Positions 1 to 8,852 of a DNA stretch of 32,143 nt are shown here, piece by piece. This DNA is from Richelia intracellularis. GTDB taxonomy: Bacteria; Cyanobacteriota; Cyanobacteriia; Cyanobacteriales; Nostocaceae. A program made the position numbers and the translations under genes. The stretch lies in contig CBZS010000009.1 of the NCBI GenBank assembly GCA_000613065.1, positions 1-32,143 on the forward strand, in the 5' to 3' direction. Positions within the stretch are counted from its first letter, which is position 1; the number at the start of each line of letters is the position of its first letter. The notes under the pieces are model-generated. The model was not told where the DNA came from and did no database searches. It saw nothing but the letters and a program-made list of their open reading frames with translations.

Positions 1-605
1 TGGGTAACAACCACCATAGTCATCCCATCCTTAGCAAGTGTTCGCATTACATCCAGTACTTCCCTTACCATCTCTGGATCTAAAGCTGAAGTTGGTTCAT
101 CAAACAACATAATTTTAGGTTGCATAGCTAAAGCACGAGCGATCGCAACCCGTTGTTGCTGTCCCCCAGATAGTTGTCCGGGATACTTGTTGAACTGTTC
201 GAGAATACCTACCCTTTCTAATAACTGCATAGCCAAGTCTTGAGCTTGAGCTTGAGAACATTTACGTACCCAAACGGGGGCTAAGGTAATGTTTTGCAGA
301 ACAGTCAAGTGGGGAAATAAATTGAATTGCTGAAACACCATTCCCACTTCGCGACGAATAGCTTCTATATTACGTAAATCGTGGCTGAGGATAATACCAT
401 CAATTTCAATTATGCCTTGTTGATATGCTTCTAAGGCGTTGAAAGTTCGAATAAAGGTCGATTTCCCAGAGCCAGAAGGTCCCATTAATACTACTACTTC
501 CCCACGGCTAACGGTTAAGTTCACGCCACGGAGTACATGGAATTGACCGTACCATTTGTGGACATCTTCAGCAATAATTATGGGTGCTTCTTCTGATATG
601 GTCAT
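1..605 (-). CDS. Polar amino acid ABC transporter ATP-binding protein (partial, 3' end outside window)
   Basis: About 201 codons are visible, starting at the ATG at 605. The protein is the cytoplasmic ATPase that drives import of glutamine, glutamate or basic amino acids (GlnQ/BgtA/AapP class). Visible motifs in order are Walker [10 protein letters not shown], the Q-loop [14 protein letters not shown], the ABC signature LSGGQQQR, Walker [14 protein letters not shown], and the start of the switch histidine stretch at the window edge. The FNLFPH Q-loop is characteristic of the polar amino acid subfamily. The C-terminal 45-50 residues lie beyond base 1. Permease and binding-protein genes are not visible, so the substrate cannot be fixed from this window. 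Confidence 0.92.
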   Translation of the reverse strand, partial: MTISEEAPIIIAEDVHKWYGQFHVLRGVNLTVSRGEVVVLMGPSGSGKSTFIRTFNALEAYQQGIIEIDGIILSHDLRNIEAIRREVGMVFQQFNLFPHLTVLQNITLAPVWVRKCSQAQAQDLAMQLLERVGILEQFNKYPGQLSGGQQQRVAIARALAMQPKIMLFDEPTSALDPEMVREVLDVMRTLAKDGMTMVVVT

Positions 606-826
606 TCAAAATCCTCATTATTCAATGTTAGGGAATCAAGGCATCAATTTGTATATTTTTGCAGCAATTATGAGTAAATCAACAAAATAGTATGAAAATT
701 ACTTCATCTAAGGGTTAAATTTCAGCTTAAGCTAATTTAAAATATTTAATTCTACATATGAAATCAGTAAAACTACTCTAGACATAGCTGAAATAATCTG
801 CCAATATTTCCATATTCTTATGATTA

Positions 827-840
827 GTATACTTGTGTAC
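827..840. promoter_or_regulatory. Possible NtcA-type palindrome GTA-N8-TAC
   Basis: The sequence GTATACTTGTGTAC matches the GTA-N8-TAC core bound by the nitrogen regulator NtcA. It lies 58 bases upstream of the CAP-protein start and 222 bases upstream of the divergent amino-acid transporter ATPase. No clear TAN3T minus-10 box sits at the expected distance on the plus strand. This pattern occurs by chance several times in 32 kb, so the call is weak. Confidence 0.2.
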
Positions 841-897
841 CAAAGAACTTAAGAACAGGGTGTACGTCCAATCACGTTGTACGTTATTTAAGTTTCC

Positions 898-1551
898 ATG
901 TTCCGACAAACTGCTTTTGGCATTGCTTTGAGTACGCTTGTCCTTGGCAGTGGATTAACGACTATTCCTGTGCCGGGTCACACTTCTACAAACAAAGGCG
1001 TTGCTGAATCAGGGGATGATTCCACTAAATTTTCAACGATTTCTCAATGGTTTCGAACGCTAATTCATCCCGCACTTATGCAACGCCCAAACAAAAATAG
1101 CGATCCCAAACCCAATTCTACTGTCTCCCACTTATTTGCCAAATCGACTAATTTCCATGCCATTACCATAGAAAAGTCAGTTTTTGAGCAAATTAATCGC
1201 TATCGCGTTCAGCGAGGGTTGCAAAAACTGACCTTAAATAGAAAAATCTCTCGGCAGGCAAGATATCATAGTCAAAACATGGCTTTAGAAAAAGTGCCTT
1301 TTAGTCACCAGGGATTCAAGCAAAGGGTGAGCGTAATTCCCATACCCTACAATAGTGCAGCAGAAAATGTTGCTTATAATCAAGGCTACCAAGATCCCGC
1401 AGCCCAAGCTATGGAGGGTTGGCTCAATAGTCGTGGACATTTAAAAAACATTCAAGGTAATTTTAATTTAACTGGTATTGGTGTTGCTATTAATGATCGT
1501 GGGCAAGTTTATATCACACAACTTTTTTTGCGGACTCAGCGCACGAAGTAG
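898..1551 (+). CDS. Secreted CAP-domain (SCP/PR1-like) protein carrying an in-frame repeat element
   Basis: A 217-residue protein. Residues 1-30 look like a signal or membrane-anchor sequence. The CAP domain fills about residues 92-213, with the typical N-terminal INRYRVQRGLQKLTLN helix, a SHQGF histidine region, AENVAYN, WLNSRGHLKNI with the second conserved histidine, and GIGVAI. Cyanobacterial CAP proteins of this type are extracytoplasmic with no settled biochemical role. Residues 34-64 are not family sequence: they are translated from an inverted-repeat element at 997-1088 that also occurs outside genes at 2295-2386. The insertion sits in the linker between signal and CAP domain, where it should be tolerated. 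A terminator-like hairpin follows the gene. Confidence 0.85.
   Translation: MFRQTAFGIALSTLVLGSGLTTIPVPGHTSTNKGVAESGDDSTKFSTISQWFRTLIHPALMQRPNKNSDPKPNSTVSHLFAKSTNFHAITIEKSVFEQINRYRVQRGLQKLTLNRKISRQARYHSQNMALEKVPFSHQGFKQRVSVIPIPYNSAAENVAYNQGYQDPAAQAMEGWLNSRGHLKNIQGNFNLTGIGVAINDRGQVYITQLFLRTQRTK
997..1088 (+). repeat. ~92-bp inverted-repeat (MITE-like) element, copy 1, inside coding sequence
   Basis: The element starts GGCGTTGCTGAATCAGGGG and ends GCACTTATGCAACGCCC; ends are imperfect inverted repeats sharing GGCGTTGC and GGATGA. It is flanked by AAACAAA on both sides, a plausible 7-bp target duplication, so the whole insertion is 99 bp, exactly 33 codons. It reads open through the CAP gene. 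It differs from the copy at 2295-2386 at roughly eight positions. Confidence 0.88.
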
Positions 1552-1577
1552 ATTTAATTTCTAATTTTTGCACCATA

Positions 1578-1629
1578 ATGTAGTGTCTAGAGAGACTGCT
1601 GTTTGCTAGATACTACATTTTATTTTTGA
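1578..1629 (+). terminator. Rho-independent terminator-like hairpin
   Basis: ATGTAGTGTCTAG at 1578-1590 pairs with CTAGATACTACAT at 1606-1618, giving a 13-bp stem with one G-T wobble and a 15-base loop. A T-rich run (TTTTATTTTTG) follows. It separates the CAP gene from the RNase D-like gene. Confidence 0.65.
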
Positions 1630-1636
1630 GTAGATT

Positions 1637-2266
1637 ATGACTTTACCAGATTTTCATGTTTGCGATCACGATCTGAGTGATAATGCAGTAGCTGAGTATT
1701 TGCAATCAACTGCGATCGCTGTAGATACGGAAACCATGGGGCTATTACCACAACGCGATCGATTATGTTTAGTACAGTTGTGTAACTCTGAAGGTAAAGT
1801 TACGGTGCTTTTAATAGAAAAGGGACAAAAGGAAGCACCCAACCTGAAAAAGCTAATGGAAGCGGCAAATATCTTAAAGATATTCCATTTTGCCCGATTT
1901 GATTTGGCAGCTTTAAACTACCATTTAGGTATTAATGTTAATCCTGCTTTTTGTACCAAGATTGCGAGTAAATTAGCTCGTACCTATACCCCACGCCATG
2001 GATTAAAAGATGTGGTGAAAGAATTGGAAGGTGTAGAACTGGATAAAAGTGCTCAAAGTTCTGACTGGGGTAATGCAGCTAATTTAACAAAAGCACAATT
2101 AAGTTATGCAGCCAATGATGTTCGTTACTTAATTGGTGTACAGCAAAAATTGCAAGCAATGCTGCAAAGAGAAGAAAGGTGGGACATTGCCCAGGAGTGT
2201 TTTCAGTGTTTACCAACAATGATTAAGTTAGATTTATTGCAATATCAAAATATATTTGAGCATTAA
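1637..2266 (+). CDS. Ribonuclease D-like 3'-5' exonuclease (short form)
   Basis: A 209-residue protein with the DEDD exonuclease fold. Exo I is DTETMG (D30, E32), Exo II lies in FHFARFDLAAL, and Exo III is YAANDVRYLIG. It has only the nuclease domain and lacks the C-terminal HRDC domain of E. coli RNase D, as is usual for the short cyanobacterial homologues. The expected role is metal-dependent trimming of RNA 3' ends in the cytoplasm; the substrate is not known. It seems to be monocistronic, bounded by a terminator upstream and a repeat element downstream. Confidence 0.85.
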   Translation: MTLPDFHVCDHDLSDNAVAEYLQSTAIAVDTETMGLLPQRDRLCLVQLCNSEGKVTVLLIEKGQKEAPNLKKLMEAANILKIFHFARFDLAALNYHLGINVNPAFCTKIASKLARTYTPRHGLKDVVKELEGVELDKSAQSSDWGNAANLTKAQLSYAANDVRYLIGVQQKLQAMLQREERWDIAQECFQCLPTMIKLDLLQYQNIFEH

Positions 2267-2294
2267 AAACAGAATTTATACCAATAAAAAAAAA

Positions 2295-2386
2295 GGCGTT
2301 GCTGAATCAGGGGATGATTTCACTAAATTTTCAACGATTGATCAATAGTGTCAAAGGCTAATTCATCCCGCACTTATGCAACGCCC
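2295..2386 (+). repeat. ~92-bp inverted-repeat (MITE-like) element, copy 2, intergenic
   Basis: Same ends and orientation as copy 1 (GGCGTTGCTGAATCAG ... TTATGCAACGCCC), flanked by A-runs on both sides that could be a target duplication. It carries no gene. It is the intergenic counterpart that shows the CAP-gene segment is a mobile repeat. Confidence 0.9.
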
Positions 2387-2410
2387 AAAAAAATATCAAG
2401 ACCAACATAG

Positions 2411-2429
2411 GGGCGCAATTATTGCGCCC
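2411..2429. terminator. Short hairpin GGGCGCAATTATTGCGCCC
   Basis: A perfect 9-bp inverted repeat around a single base, effectively a 7-bp stem with a 5-base loop, 145 bases after the RNase D-like stop. The following TTGTTC is only weakly T-rich, so a terminator role is plausible but not firm. Confidence 0.4.
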
Positions 2430-2501
2430 TTGTTCAAAATTTAGTCACAATATTGAATAAGGGGTACTCCCAGACAAGTTAAAACTTACCTTACATCAAT
2501 T

Positions 2502-3713
2502 ATGGTCTCCACCTTCTCCAACTCTTCTGTTAATTTATCTCCTATAAGGTTGGAAATTCAGGCATTACAACCACAGTTGGTAGAGTGGCGACGGCAAATT
2601 CACCAACATCCAGAATTAGCTTTCCAAGAAAAGTTAACCGCCAGTTTAGTATCCCATAAATTGGGGGAATGGGGGATTGAGCATGGAACAGAAATTGCAG
2701 AAACAGGTATTGCAGCTATTATTCAGGGTAAACCTGCCTCAAAAGTATTGGCGATTCGGGCAGATATGGATGCTCTACCCATCCAAGAACAGAACCAAGT
2801 ACCTTACTGTTCGCAGCATGATGGAATTATGCATGCTTGTGGACATGACGGACATACTGCGATCGCTCTAGGTACAGCTTACTATCTGCATCAACATCGA
2901 GAATCTTTCACTGGCACTGTCAAAATTATCTTTCAACCAGCAGAAGAAAGTCCAGGAGGTGCTAAACCGATGATTGAAGCGGGAGTACTGAAAAATCCTG
3001 ACGTAGATGCAATTCTTGGTTTACATCTGTGGAATAATCTACCCTTGGGAACCATTGGTGTGCGTCCGGGTGCATTAATGGCGGCGGTTGAACTATTTCG
3101 CTGTCAAATCTTTGGTAAGGGGGGACATGGGGCAATTCCTCACCAAACAATTGATTCTGTAGTGATAGCAGCCCAAATTGTTACCGCTTTACAAACCATT
3201 GTTGCTCGTAATGTCAATCCCATTGATTCGGCGGTGGTAACGGTGGGGGAACTTCATGCGGGCACTGCCAATAATGTAATTGCTAATACTGCTAATATGA
3301 GTGGAACTGTCAGGTATTTTAACCCTGATTTTGCTGGATTTTTCCACCAGCGTATAGAACAAATTATTGCTGGGATTTGCCAAAGTCACGGGGCAAATTA
3401 TCACTTAGATTACTGGAGTCTATATCCACCAGTCATTAACGATCGCAATATGGCAGAATTAGTCGAGTCTGTTGCCGAGAAAGTGGTCGAAACTCCCATG
3501 GGAATAGTACCAGAATGCCAAACAATGGGGGGCGAAGATATGTCTTTATTTTTACAAGAAGTCCCTGGTTGTTACTTCTTTTTAGGTTCTGCTAACCCAG
3601 AGAAAAATCTCGCTTATCCCCACCATCATCCCCGGTTTGATTTTGATGAAACAGTTTTACAAATGGGGGTGGAAATGTTTGTCCGTTGTGTAGAAAAATT
3701 TTTCGGTAATTAA
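2502..3713 (+). CDS. M20-family amidohydrolase (N-acyl-amino acid / IAA-amino acid hydrolase type)
   Basis: A 403-residue metal-dependent amidohydrolase of the HipO/AmhX/ILR1 group, which cleaves N-acyl amino acids. Visible signatures are RRQIHQHPELAFQE near the N-terminus, RADMDALPI, the metal-binding HACGHDGHTA, QPAEESPGGAKPM with the catalytic glutamate, LGLHLWNNLP, the GKGGHGAIPH dimer-domain histidine, and the C-terminal GGEDMSLFL and HHHPRFDFDE. Length is normal for the family and all metal ligands appear present. The natural substrate cannot be inferred from the neighbourhood. Confidence 0.93.
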   Translation: MVSTFSNSSVNLSPIRLEIQALQPQLVEWRRQIHQHPELAFQEKLTASLVSHKLGEWGIEHGTEIAETGIAAIIQGKPASKVLAIRADMDALPIQEQNQVPYCSQHDGIMHACGHDGHTAIALGTAYYLHQHRESFTGTVKIIFQPAEESPGGAKPMIEAGVLKNPDVDAILGLHLWNNLPLGTIGVRPGALMAAVELFRCQIFGKGGHGAIPHQTIDSVVIAAQIVTALQTIVARNVNPIDSAVVTVGELHAGTANNVIANTANMSGTVRYFNPDFAGFFHQRIEQIIAGICQSHGANYHLDYWSLYPPVINDRNMAELVESVAEKVVETPMGIVPECQTMGGEDMSLFLQEVPGCYFFLGSANPEKNLAYPHHHPRFDFDETVLQMGVEMFVRCVEKFFGN

Positions 3714-3862
3714 GTATTTTGCAGGCTTTCTCATATCTTCATCTCGTCACCCTTAACCATTTCCCAACTTTCGAGCTTAATATTACATGCCAGTGGCATA
3801 CAGGAAAGAGTTATGATGTTGTTTCAGTTATTATTATGGATTGAAACTTCTTCCCACCTCCT

Positions 3863-4513
3863 ATGTCTCAACAATTGCGGGTTTATGTCCCCCCCCATCC
3901 CTTAATTAAGCACTGGTTAGCAGTTGCTCGTGATGTAAATACACCCTCCGTATTATTCCGGAGTGCCATTACAGAATTAGGTCGTTGGTTAACCTATGAA
4001 GCAGCTAGGGAATGGCTACCGACTAGAGATATGGCGGTACAAACTCCCCTAGATACCTGTAATGCTACCTTTGTTGATGCAGAAGTGCCAGTGGCAGTTA
4101 TACCCATTTTGCGGGCAGGATTAGGGCTACTGGAGGGGGCACAAACACTATTACCTTTAGCTTCCATTTATCATTTGGGTTTGCAGCGCAATGAAGAAAC
4201 ATTGCAACCCAGTTGTTATTTAAACTCCATGCCAGAAAAATTTGACCCCCAAACACGGGTTTTAATTACCGATCCCATGTTAGCGACGGGGGGATCAATT
4301 ATGGCAGGCATGTCTGAATTAGTACAACGGGGTATAGATCCATCTTTAACTCGAATTGTTTGTGTTGTTTCGTCTCCCCTGGCTTTACAAAAGTTGGGTG
4401 CAGATTATCCTGGTCTTATTATTTACACAGCAACAATTGATGAGACCATAAATGACCAGGGTTTTATTGTACCTGGGTTGGGAGATGCTGGCGATCGCAT
4501 CTTTGGTACTTAA
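3863..4513 (+). CDS. upp: Uracil phosphoribosyltransferase
   Basis: A 216-residue enzyme that makes UMP from uracil and PRPP in pyrimidine salvage. The PRPP loop VLITDPMLATGGSIMAG, the VPILRAGLGL segment, and the C-terminal uracil-binding GFIVPGLGDAGDR are all present. Length matches the bacterial family. The start MSQQLRVYVPPHPLIKHWLA matches the expected N-terminus. Confidence 0.96.
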   Translation: MSQQLRVYVPPHPLIKHWLAVARDVNTPSVLFRSAITELGRWLTYEAAREWLPTRDMAVQTPLDTCNATFVDAEVPVAVIPILRAGLGLLEGAQTLLPLASIYHLGLQRNEETLQPSCYLNSMPEKFDPQTRVLITDPMLATGGSIMAGMSELVQRGIDPSLTRIVCVVSSPLALQKLGADYPGLIIYTATIDETINDQGFIVPGLGDAGDRIFGT

Positions 4514-4588
4514 GCTAGGATCCAGCTAAGGTGGGGTAGTAGATCAACACCCCTACATTCGCAAAATTTATTGGTAGTGGTAAAGATT

Positions 4589-4930
4589 ATGACTCAGCGA
4601 GAAGGTTTTGCAAGTGGGTTTTTAGCCGGGACGATTCTTGGTGGTGTAGTGGGGGGTATTCTTGGTACTGTCCTTGCTAATCGTCGGGATATGGAATCAT
4701 CTCCAGAAGAAGCACAACTCAATAATAGTTCTGGGGAAGATCGCCAAGGTTCTGGAAAACGGAAACAGATGAAAGCTAGTAGCAGCGAGATTGATATGGA
4801 AATGACTCGGCGAACGCTAGAAGATAAAATTGCCCAGTTAAATGCCACAATTGATGAAGTCAGACAGCAGTTGGGAAATGTTAGTCAAAATTCAATACCC
4901 ACAAATAGCGATCACACCACCAATCCCTAG
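4589..4930 (+). CDS. Small YtxH-like membrane-anchored protein
   Basis: Start placed at the ATG giving MTQREGFASGFLAG (113 residues), preferred over an upstream non-ATG start. Residues about 9-33 form a glycine-rich hydrophobic segment (FLAGTILGGVVGGILGTVLANRR) typical of YtxH-type anchors. The rest is polar and ends in a predicted coiled coil with a heptad pattern (TLEDKIAQLNATIDEVRQQL). Such proteins are common and uncharacterised in cyanobacteria. It follows upp by about 75 bases on the same strand. Confidence 0.75.
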   Translation: MTQREGFASGFLAGTILGGVVGGILGTVLANRRDMESSPEEAQLNNSSGEDRQGSGKRKQMKASSSEIDMEMTRRTLEDKIAQLNATIDEVRQQLGNVSQNSIPTNSDHTTNP

Positions 4931-4968
4931 AATACAAAATGGGGTTAGGGATTATTAGCTAACTAATT

Positions 4969-6690
4969 TTAGAATCTCCCTAGCTCCCAATCGTAGTTAA
5001 TACTAAAGAACCAACCATCGAAATCAATTCTATTATCAGTAGAATCACCCAAAGCTACACCACCTTGAAGATTAATATTACTAGTTTTAGAGAGGGCATA
5101 GGTCAAATTGCCATATAGCCGATGATAACTATCTTCGCGATAGCGTTTAGTAAAATCAGAAAAATTAAATTGGTAATTTAATCCGACCTGGAGTGGTTTT
5201 TGGCAAAAATATTTGAGAGATAGCCATAAAGAATTAATTGCCCGATTGCGGTTCTCAGGATCGGCAATACTATAACGAAACTCGTAAAAGCTATCCAGTA
5301 CTAGCTTAGGAGCAATTGAGTCTCTTCTAGATAAAGATAGTGTGAAAGAGTTTTCCTTTAAAAAGCGATCACCAGAAGAAAAGGAAGGACCATCCCCAGC
5401 ATAAAATAAATTTTGATGACTCCAACCTATCCCCCCATACATTTGAGATGTTAGCTGTTGGTACAGCTTGAGATTAAGTCGGATTTGATTATAACTAAAC
5501 TCTGACTGATTAATATAGCGAATCAGATAGCCATCAATAGATCCATTCAAAATGGTATTTTTGCCCAGACGTATAGGAGCAGAAGCCAAGGTTAATCCAG
5601 CATAAAATAAACTGTCCTCTAGGGGATCTACTTCCGCAGAAAATATGTTGCTTATGGCAAAATAGCCCACATTGCTCAAAAAATAACCCGCAGGAATGGC
5701 CTGACGTTCGGGCTTTGGGGTTTTCGGTAAGGAAGGCTGCTCTAGGGGTGGTGGGGATGTTGTCAAACTTCCATCGTTAATTTGCCTTACTTTTAGTATT
5801 CCTAATTCCCCCTGACTTTCTTCTGGCTGACTCTCTTCTAGATTGGGGGACTGTTTTTGTTTTGGCAAACTTCTGCGTAGTCTTTCTATCTTATCCTCTC
5901 TAGTATTTAAGGGGGGTGTCAATGGAGAGTTTTCTCTGGGAGAAGATGTAGGTAAATTCGGTTGTCCTTCTAAAGGTGGGGGATTGTTTGCTTGAGATGT
6001 GGTACGGGTAATGTTTTGTTGGGGATTAGCTTGGGAAATTTTCAGAGGTAAATATGTATAGTTCCTGACACAACTGACTTTTTCATCTTCACAAGATAGG
6101 AAATTTATTTTTTGTAAATCTGAGAAAGAATGGACAGAAAAAAAATCTGACCAAACATCAAAACTAATTTTATTTGTATACCTATCAAAAGAAATATTTT
6201 CTTGACCAAAATAGACAAACATATTGTTGGCCAATTCATTATTTTTTTTCAGCTGAGTACTAGCAAGTTGGGGAGAAGATAAATAACATAAGCTTTGGAA
6301 ATTGCTAACTGTATCCTCTGGATTACAAATTGTTTCGACACCCACAGACATCTTAGTATCGGTAATAATGCAAGAAAAAATGGCGGCAAATGTAGTTAAT
6401 GCAATTGAGATATGAGAGTACAGTTTCTGATGATAGAAGCCTGGCTTCTTGATAACTATGGTTTGCTGTTCAATTAATTTGGGAAACGATTGCTGTCCTT
6501 TCAGTTGAGTATGAAAAGGAGAAAAAAAGAAAAGGCAACTTTTCTCTAATAAGGGTTGAGAGGAAGTTTCTGCTTCCTTCTGTGGCAGACTTTTCCTCTG
6601 CCCTTTTCCTATTCTCGTTAACCCCAAATATCCGATATACTTTAGTACCTGAGGATAACTATTTATTGGTTTTTGATTTATCTGAGCCAC
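4969..6690 (-). CDS. Predicted outer-membrane beta-barrel protein with long proline-rich linker
   Basis: A 573-residue protein with no named family that I recognise. A hydrophobic segment (ISIALTTFAAIFSCIIT) begins about residue 95 after an atypically long polar N-terminus, so the true start could be downstream. Residues 230-330 are proline-, serine- and glutamate-rich. From about residue 340 the sequence alternates hydrophobic and polar residues in a beta-barrel pattern (GYLIRYINQSEFSYNQIRLNLKLYQQL and similar) and ends in phenylalanine, as outer-membrane proteins recognised by the BAM machinery do. It is divergent from the secreted FecR-domain gene 432 bases away, suggesting a shared envelope role. 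Confidence 0.6.
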   Translation of the reverse strand: MAQINQKPINSYPQVLKYIGYLGLTRIGKGQRKSLPQKEAETSSQPLLEKSCLFFFSPFHTQLKGQQSFPKLIEQQTIVIKKPGFYHQKLYSHISIALTTFAAIFSCIITDTKMSVGVETICNPEDTVSNFQSLCYLSSPQLASTQLKKNNELANNMFVYFGQENISFDRYTNKISFDVWSDFFSVHSFSDLQKINFLSCEDEKVSCVRNYTYLPLKISQANPQQNITRTTSQANNPPPLEGQPNLPTSSPRENSPLTPPLNTREDKIERLRRSLPKQKQSPNLEESQPEESQGELGILKVRQINDGSLTTSPPPLEQPSLPKTPKPERQAIPAGYFLSNVGYFAISNIFSAEVDPLEDSLFYAGLTLASAPIRLGKNTILNGSIDGYLIRYINQSEFSYNQIRLNLKLYQQLTSQMYGGIGWSHQNLFYAGDGPSFSSGDRFLKENSFTLSLSRRDSIAPKLVLDSFYEFRYSIADPENRNRAINSLWLSLKYFCQKPLQVGLNYQFNFSDFTKRYREDSYHRLYGNLTYALSKTSNINLQGGVALGDSTDNRIDFDGWFFSINYDWELGRF

Positions 6691-7122
6691 TGGACATGAT
6701 TTTGGATAATTTTACTAAAAAAAGTCGTAAAGCTATTATTTAAAGATTTTATAGATCAAGCCCCTGATAATACTCTAACCAAAATTAAACACGAAGCATG
6801 CTGCTCACAGTAAGTTTCGAGATACGATAGACCAATTTATCTTAACTTTTGATAAACTATAAGCATAATTACGTAAAAATATTTGCTATCCTGAACAAAG
6901 AAAATTTTTATTTTACAGATTATCACTGACAATGAAACTTAAATAAACAGTCCGAAGGAAAATTATTACGTGAATTTACATACTCTGAGGATGTGAAAAC
7001 TCAACAACGTTATTTATATTGTCTGAGTCAATATACTCTGGTAAAAGATATTCTGTTGAGGTTATGGTTATTGGTGCATCTGGATTGATATCGCAGTTAC
7101 AAATTATCCCCAATCACCAGGT
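6691..7122. other. Intergenic region between divergent envelope genes
   Basis: 432 AT-rich bases. Both flanking genes point outward, so their promoters should lie here. I see no convincing operator, RNA gene or repeat. One plus-strand stretch near 6990-7085 is open for about 30 codons but resembles nothing I know. Confidence 0.4.
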
Positions 7123-8007
7123 ATGTCTTACAAATTACTACCATTATTAATAACAGCAGTATGGGGAGCGATCGCCCTACCCCTACCTCATCAGGCTGAT
7201 GCTACTACACCCCTTGTCAGGGCGGTGATTAAGGATCTACGTAACTGGGTACAGTTGATGCCCAAAAATAGACCGAAACGCAATGCTAGGCGATCTGATG
7301 CCATGTCTCCAGGAGATGGGCTATCTACGGGTAGGTATTCCTTAGCAGAATTATTATTTAATGATGGTTCCCTGGCACGGGTGGGTGAAAGGGCTGTATT
7401 TAACTTTTTAGCAAGAGCCCGTAACTTTAGATTAAATAATGGAACTGTATTGCTATTAATCCCACCAGGAAGGGGGCGAACTAAAATTCGTACTCCTAAC
7501 GCAGCTGCAGCTATTCGTGGATCAGCATTGTTTGTACGGCATGATACAGCCTCAAATACAACCATTGTGGGAGCATTAACCAATAGTGGAATTGAAGTAT
7601 TTAATCAAAAGGGTTCCCGAAGTAAAGTCCTCAAAGCTGGACAAATGATGGTGGTACGCAACGGTAGGTTGTGGCGCTTATATGAATTTGATTTGAGAAA
7701 TTTTTACCGTACCAGCGATTTAGTCAAGGATTTGGAGTTAGACAACCCAAATAGTGTGGTGATACCAGATCCAGCCCTTGCTACTGTACGGGCAGAAACT
7801 ACATCGGCAATCAAGGAACAAACACCCCTACAAGGTAAAGATGTAGTAGAAAATCCATCTTTTGTGGCACTTACTGATGGGAAAAAAAGACCTGACTCTG
7901 AAGAACTTGATGGTGAAAAAGATGAATCAGAAGAAGATTCCTCTGTAATTGCAACAGATAATAATCCCGTAACTGTAACAGATAATAATAGCGTTCGCGG
8001 AAATTGA
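7123..8007 (+). CDS. Secreted FecR-domain protein
   Basis: A 294-residue protein with an N-terminal signal peptide (LLPLLITAVWGAIALPLP, cleavage near ADA at about residue 27). The FecR domain spans about residues 40-180: it includes FNDGSLARVGERAVFNF, the GTVLLLIPPGRGRTKIRTPNAAAAIRG core, and the VLKAGQMMVV end. The C-terminal 100 residues are acidic and low-complexity. In cyanobacteria, stand-alone FecR proteins of this type lack the cytoplasmic sigma-regulatory region and probably act in the periplasm. No SD-like sequence is evident before the ATG. Confidence 0.8.
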   Translation: MSYKLLPLLITAVWGAIALPLPHQADATTPLVRAVIKDLRNWVQLMPKNRPKRNARRSDAMSPGDGLSTGRYSLAELLFNDGSLARVGERAVFNFLARARNFRLNNGTVLLLIPPGRGRTKIRTPNAAAAIRGSALFVRHDTASNTTIVGALTNSGIEVFNQKGSRSKVLKAGQMMVVRNGRLWRLYEFDLRNFYRTSDLVKDLELDNPNSVVIPDPALATVRAETTSAIKEQTPLQGKDVVENPSFVALTDGKKRPDSEELDGEKDESEEDSSVIATDNNPVTVTDNNSVRGN

Positions 8008-8069
8008 CCACATTATTTAGCACAGTAATCGCCAATATAATCGGTTATGGAGGAAGAAAGATAAATACC

Positions 8070-8728
8070 CTATTTCCTTTGGATGGGGAGTTTTATCTAC
8101 CAGCACAGCAATATTCTCATGGACTAAGACAGGGATATTATCCATGTGATTGAGTTTTTGTGGAAAGCTGCATTTGTCTTTTATTCTCAGACTTCAACAC
8201 AGGCAGAAGCTTGGGAGAGCAAACGTTTACAGCTTATCCTTGAAGGTAAATCAAGTTCAGTTGCCCCAGGTATGGGCCGGAGTGCGACTTTACCCAAACT
8301 CACCCCCCCAATAACGTAAACCCGTGGATACCTGTGCTAGATATTTACTTAACAATGCCAAATCCCTCAAATATGACGATTACTTAAAAGCTGGATTTCC
8401 CATGGCCACGGGGGTGATTGAGGGTGCTTGTCCCCACCTGATAAAAGACAGGATGGATATCACTGGGGCTAGATGGACCATGAGGGGTGGTGAGGCTGTT
8501 TTAACCCTGGGTTCTTTATACATCAGTGGCGATTGGGATGAGTCTTGGCAGTTTCATCTACAACAAGAACATAAACGCAATCACCTGGCTTTGTACTCTA
8601 GTGGTATTCCTTTGATCAAGCAAGTTCTCAAAGCAAAGCTCGTTGTTCTACTACCCCTCCACCTGTTCCAATACCTGTCTAAGTTCCACTCCCCGTCTTA
8701 CTACAAGAGTCGCACCCTAATCAATTAA
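8070..8728 (+). pseudogene. ISKra4-family transposase remnant
   Basis: Three fragments in different frames make up a decayed transposase. Near 8070 PLDGEFYLPAQQYSHGLRQ matches the N-terminal half of ISKra4-type enzymes. From about 8132 VIEFLWKAAFVFYSQ continues the family. From 8324 the frame with KAGFPMATGVIEGACPHLIK and RMDITGARWTMRGGEAVL gives the highly conserved C-terminal region. Stop codons and frameshifts separate the parts and the central catalytic region is largely missing. No inverted-repeat ends were found. It begins about 60 bases after the FecR gene. Confidence 0.8.
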
Positions 8729-8852
8729 GTCATAACACTATTGAAAGCTAATATTTCTATATTAATAATCTTTACTACTTATTACTTGCGCATATTTAGG
8801 AGAAATGTGTATTAGTCATACTAGAGTTTACACAATCGCTTAGGAGTAAAGT

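Noticed and set aside
3785-3802. Palindrome ATGCCAGTGGCAT upstream of upp as an operator
   Set aside because: Short, single occurrence, matches no regulator motif that I can name with confidence.
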